Shown here one piece after another: positions 19,212 to 21,136 of a stretch of 21,136 nt of DNA. The notes beneath the pieces were generated by a model. It saw nothing but the letters and a program-made list of their open reading frames with translations. It was not told the origin of the DNA and searched no databases. This DNA comes from Gnetum montanum (Eukaryota > Streptophyta > Gnetopsida > Gnetales > Gnetaceae): contig MNCI01003914.1 in assembly GCA_015680685.1 (NCBI GenBank), positions 12,621-33,756 of the forward strand, in the 5' to 3' direction. Positions within the stretch are counted from its first letter, which is position 1; every line of letters begins with the position of its first letter. Position numbers and translations under genes: made by a program.

Positions 19212-19980
19212 TCATGTAGTTCCTAGTGACAATGGCTCCTCCATGGGTGTCTTTCCCTTTTCTTGCGCTCCAGGTCTTGGAATTTGATGGCGTCAAAGTA
19301 TGGCCTAGAGTTTCTCCTCTTGTAAGGCCTTGAGTTCCTTGGCATGCACGTAAGTTTGCACTTGTGCTATAGAGGCATCCCAGTCAGCCTTCTCTTTTCC
19401 TTCCGCCACCCTTTTATTCTTTGTCAACAGTTTATTAAGTTGCTTGGTTCTGAAAATGTCCAGCTAGTTCTTAGCAACTTTTTGGCCCTGTATTCAAAAG
19501 GTTTAATACTTCCAAAATGGCTTAAAAAAATAAATTAATAGTTATACCACAATTGTTACCAGTGGTTCCTTCTTCTTTATTGTGCCAAAATTGGTACGTT
19601 TCCCCTAAGTACCAGGCACCGCTTTCAGAGAGGGTAGGCCATAATGGGAACCCTTAAAGATGATCCCTAACGGCCTTTGGAGCAAATTTTGCTAAAGGTC
19701 CAAATTTTAATTCCATGATCACTACAGTGAATATGGACCTTTCATGGATGGTTTGAACACAATCCTAGGGCAACGTGAGATATCGTCCCTGTTCAAACAC
19801 TGCAGCAGCTCCTCCTTCCACCTGCCTTGATTGTACAGTAGCAGGGTCTTCTTGGTGGATACTAAATGATTGTTCCTCCTACTCTGCATGTTGTTCGGCA
19901 AGAACTTGTCCTTCACCTCTCCTAGGTCGTTTGATCGCACCTTAAGCAGGACCTTCCTATTGTCTGCATTTCGGGGCCAT
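19212..19980 (-). pseudogene. ORF2 of copy E, unknown function
   Basis: ATG at 19980 follows a candidate acceptor (TTATAG). It reads MAPK, then a basic patch KRPRRGEGQ, an EQHAE/EEQSFSIHQE stretch and the conserved core (KFGPLAKFAPKAVRDHL, FPLWPTL, SGAWYLGETYQFWHNKEEG) near 19560-19700. Past a short disrupted stretch it continues VLNLLNTGPK, then a Lys/Glu/Ala-rich, probably helical tail (KNKRVAEGKEKADWDASIAQ, AKELKALQEEKL) ending PMEEPLSLGTT with TGA at 19212-19214. In-frame stops and at least one shift break it. The helical tail partly agrees with copy 0 but not with A, whose later half differs. The overlapping 90-codon frame at 19722-19994 is a shadow. Confidence 0.6.
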
Positions 19981-20035
19981 CTATAATCACACATGGTTAA
20001 GCGTTAGTAAGGTTGTTTTCAAAGTTAAGTTATAC
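19981..20035 (-). other. Candidate mini-intron before ORF2, copy E
   Basis: 55 nt on the - strand, from GTAAG/GTATAA to GATTATAG directly before ATGG. It contains TACTAAC (+ strand 20003-20009), identical to the yeast branch-point consensus, about 24 nt from the acceptor. Matching parts in A and D keep the same order. Confidence 0.5.
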
Positions 20036-20779
20036 CTTACTGCTTGCCTTAATTAATTTATTTCATTTCCATGTGATGTTTCCTAAAAGATTATAATAGT
20101 AAGTCCATTTTACTTAGGTGGTGTCCAATTTTAATTTCCTAGTGCACCTAAAGGGATGAAATGATTTTCAACACAATTATTCTAAATGTTAAAGCTAATT
20201 ACCCTTGATAATGTCATTTGGGAAATGGTAAATTCCAAAAAGGTTATGCACTATTTGGCGTATGTCCCTCCCCCACGACTAAGCTTAACACTCCGGGTTC
20301 AAGAAGGTTCAGACGAAATTAAAATCAGAGTACCAGCAAGCGAGATATAGGTAGAAAAAAAAGGGTCTCAAAATCGCAAGTCATAGAGAAAAATTCGAAA
20401 AACTTCCCCACATGAATTGTGGAAAATGATGTTAAGTGTTGTAGGGGGTTGCCTATTTATAAGTTTATGGGATGTGATATCGCGTACGCGATATCATGGC
20501 CTGTCGATGTTTAGGCCGAAGATAAAATACCGAATTTTGGAGGTTTTTCTAGAATTAAAAATCGAAATCCATGACACGTGGCAAGTGTTAAAGGGTTCTA
20601 GGGTAATTTAGATAGTTTGGAAGGCATGAATAATGATCTATGGGTGGATTTGAACAATAAGGCCTCAGGTGGTAAGTGAGAGAAAAAGGCCATGTAATGG
20701 TACAACGGAACGTTGAAATTCGGAGGGATAGTAATAAGGGAAAGAATATCATGAACAATATGCTGAGGGTAATAAATGG
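20036..20779 (-). other. Block upstream of ORF2 in copy E, absent from element A
   Basis: The first 180 bases on the left resemble A upstream of its intron (ATTATCAAGGGTAA block near 20197). From about 20240 to 20780 there is no counterpart in A or D. This part carries a TATA box, a GATATC palindrome and, near 20264-20279, a GTCGTGGGGGAG tract that resembles the family polypurine tract. It may be a piece of another LTR or a separate promoter. No protein-coding frame is supported. Confidence 0.5.
20454..20496 (-). promoter_or_regulatory. LTR-like promoter with 22-bp GATATC palindrome
   Basis: On the - strand, TATAAATAGG lies at 20461-20452, about 14 bases downstream of a perfect 22-bp palindrome at 20475-20496 whose central 20 bases are GATATCGCGTACGCGATATC. 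The same motif pair upstream of TATA occurs in LTR4 and LTR5. Here no LTR ends have been found around it. Confidence 0.6.
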
Positions 20780-21136
20780 TGTGTGTGAGCTATGTCATAA
20801 GTGAAAATTACAAAAGATTACACAAGTGGGTCCTCCCCAAAGCAGGTTCCAACCTATAATGCCCTTGTGTAACCACACTTAAAAGTGTCCGTGGGCACTA
20901 GAAGGGTTAAATGTAATCCGCACTGGTCCCGCAAAACACACACATGTAAATATCACCAGGATGAGGTAAGAATTCTATGCTATACGAGACACAAGCTACA
21001 ATTACATGGACAATGAGATGAGATGGGGTATAGAAAGGATTGTAGAGATTGGGACATGAGGTAACCGACCTAGGGCACAGTGAATCCTACGTGTAAAGCA
21101 TGATTAAGGTGTCATTAACCCATCGTTCCAAGATCA
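20780..21136 (-). other. Leader region of copy E, homologous to element A
   Basis: On the - strand it follows element A 5305-5660 without large gaps: GATCTTGGARCRA, CATGTGTGTRTTTTG, TAACCCTTCTAGTGCC, GGTTGGAACCTGCTTTGGGG and TAATCTTTTGTAATTT all recur. The open frames in it are short and not shared, so it is treated as non-coding. Confidence 0.75.

Larger units (their letters stand above)
18208..21136 (-). mobile_element. Copy E: 3' part of a further element, running off the window
   Basis: On the - strand: leader matching element A 5305-5660, a block not found in A, candidate intron, ORF2, 3' untranslated region, polypurine tract, LTR5. The gag portion would lie to the right of the window. 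It differs from A by about 500 extra bases between leader and intron. Confidence 0.75.

Noticed and set aside
1-21136. CRISPR array, tRNA or rRNA genes, bacterial operons
   Set aside because: No regular repeat-spacer pattern, no tRNA or rRNA sequence (only short tRNA-complementary primer sites), and no dense long coding frames.

Overview
The window looks like intergenic DNA from a large, repeat-rich plant nuclear genome. The evidence is old, heavily mutated LTR retrotransposons whose primer-binding sites match the 3' end of plant tRNA-Asp (GUC), the primer known from plant Ty3/gypsy elements of the Tat/Athila side. A gymnosperm is my guess; nothing here proves it. I found no intact host gene, tRNA, rRNA or CRISPR array. 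Almost every long open frame is a shadow, or a broken piece of one retroelement family.

Layout on the + strand: 1-1202 is the 3' part of an element (copy 0), with a remnant of a second ORF ('ORF2') and a polypurine tract. LTR1 (1203-2288) follows, then a PBS, a gag pseudogene (2369-4537), a non-coding middle region, a candidate mini-intron, ORF2 (5933-7009), a polypurine tract and LTR2 (7573-8464): element A. A stray LTR 3' end (8495-8687) and a 2.1-kb AT-rich stretch come next. Element C then starts with LTR3 (10793-11645), a PBS and a gag pseudogene cut off at 14193.

Layout on the - strand, read right to left: copy E (21136 to 19029: leader, promoter-like block, mini-intron, ORF2, polypurine tract), LTR5 (19028-18208), gag of element D (18207-16872), middle region, mini-intron, tiny ORF2 remnant, polypurine tract and LTR4 (14987-14194). 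LTR4's outer end interrupts the gag of element C, so the D/E block was inserted into C.

The consensus element is LTR - PBS(Asp) - gag - middle region - short intron - ORF2 - polypurine tract - LTR. No protease, reverse transcriptase, RNase H or integrase was recognised between gag and the 3' LTR in A or D, so the family appears non-autonomous (TR-GAG-like) and would need pol from a partner. Its unusual points are a conserved second ORF of unknown function behind a conserved candidate splice unit, paired GATATC motifs just upstream of the TATA box, and LTRs shared between head-to-tail copies on both strands. All positions were found by eye; no alignment or database search was run.
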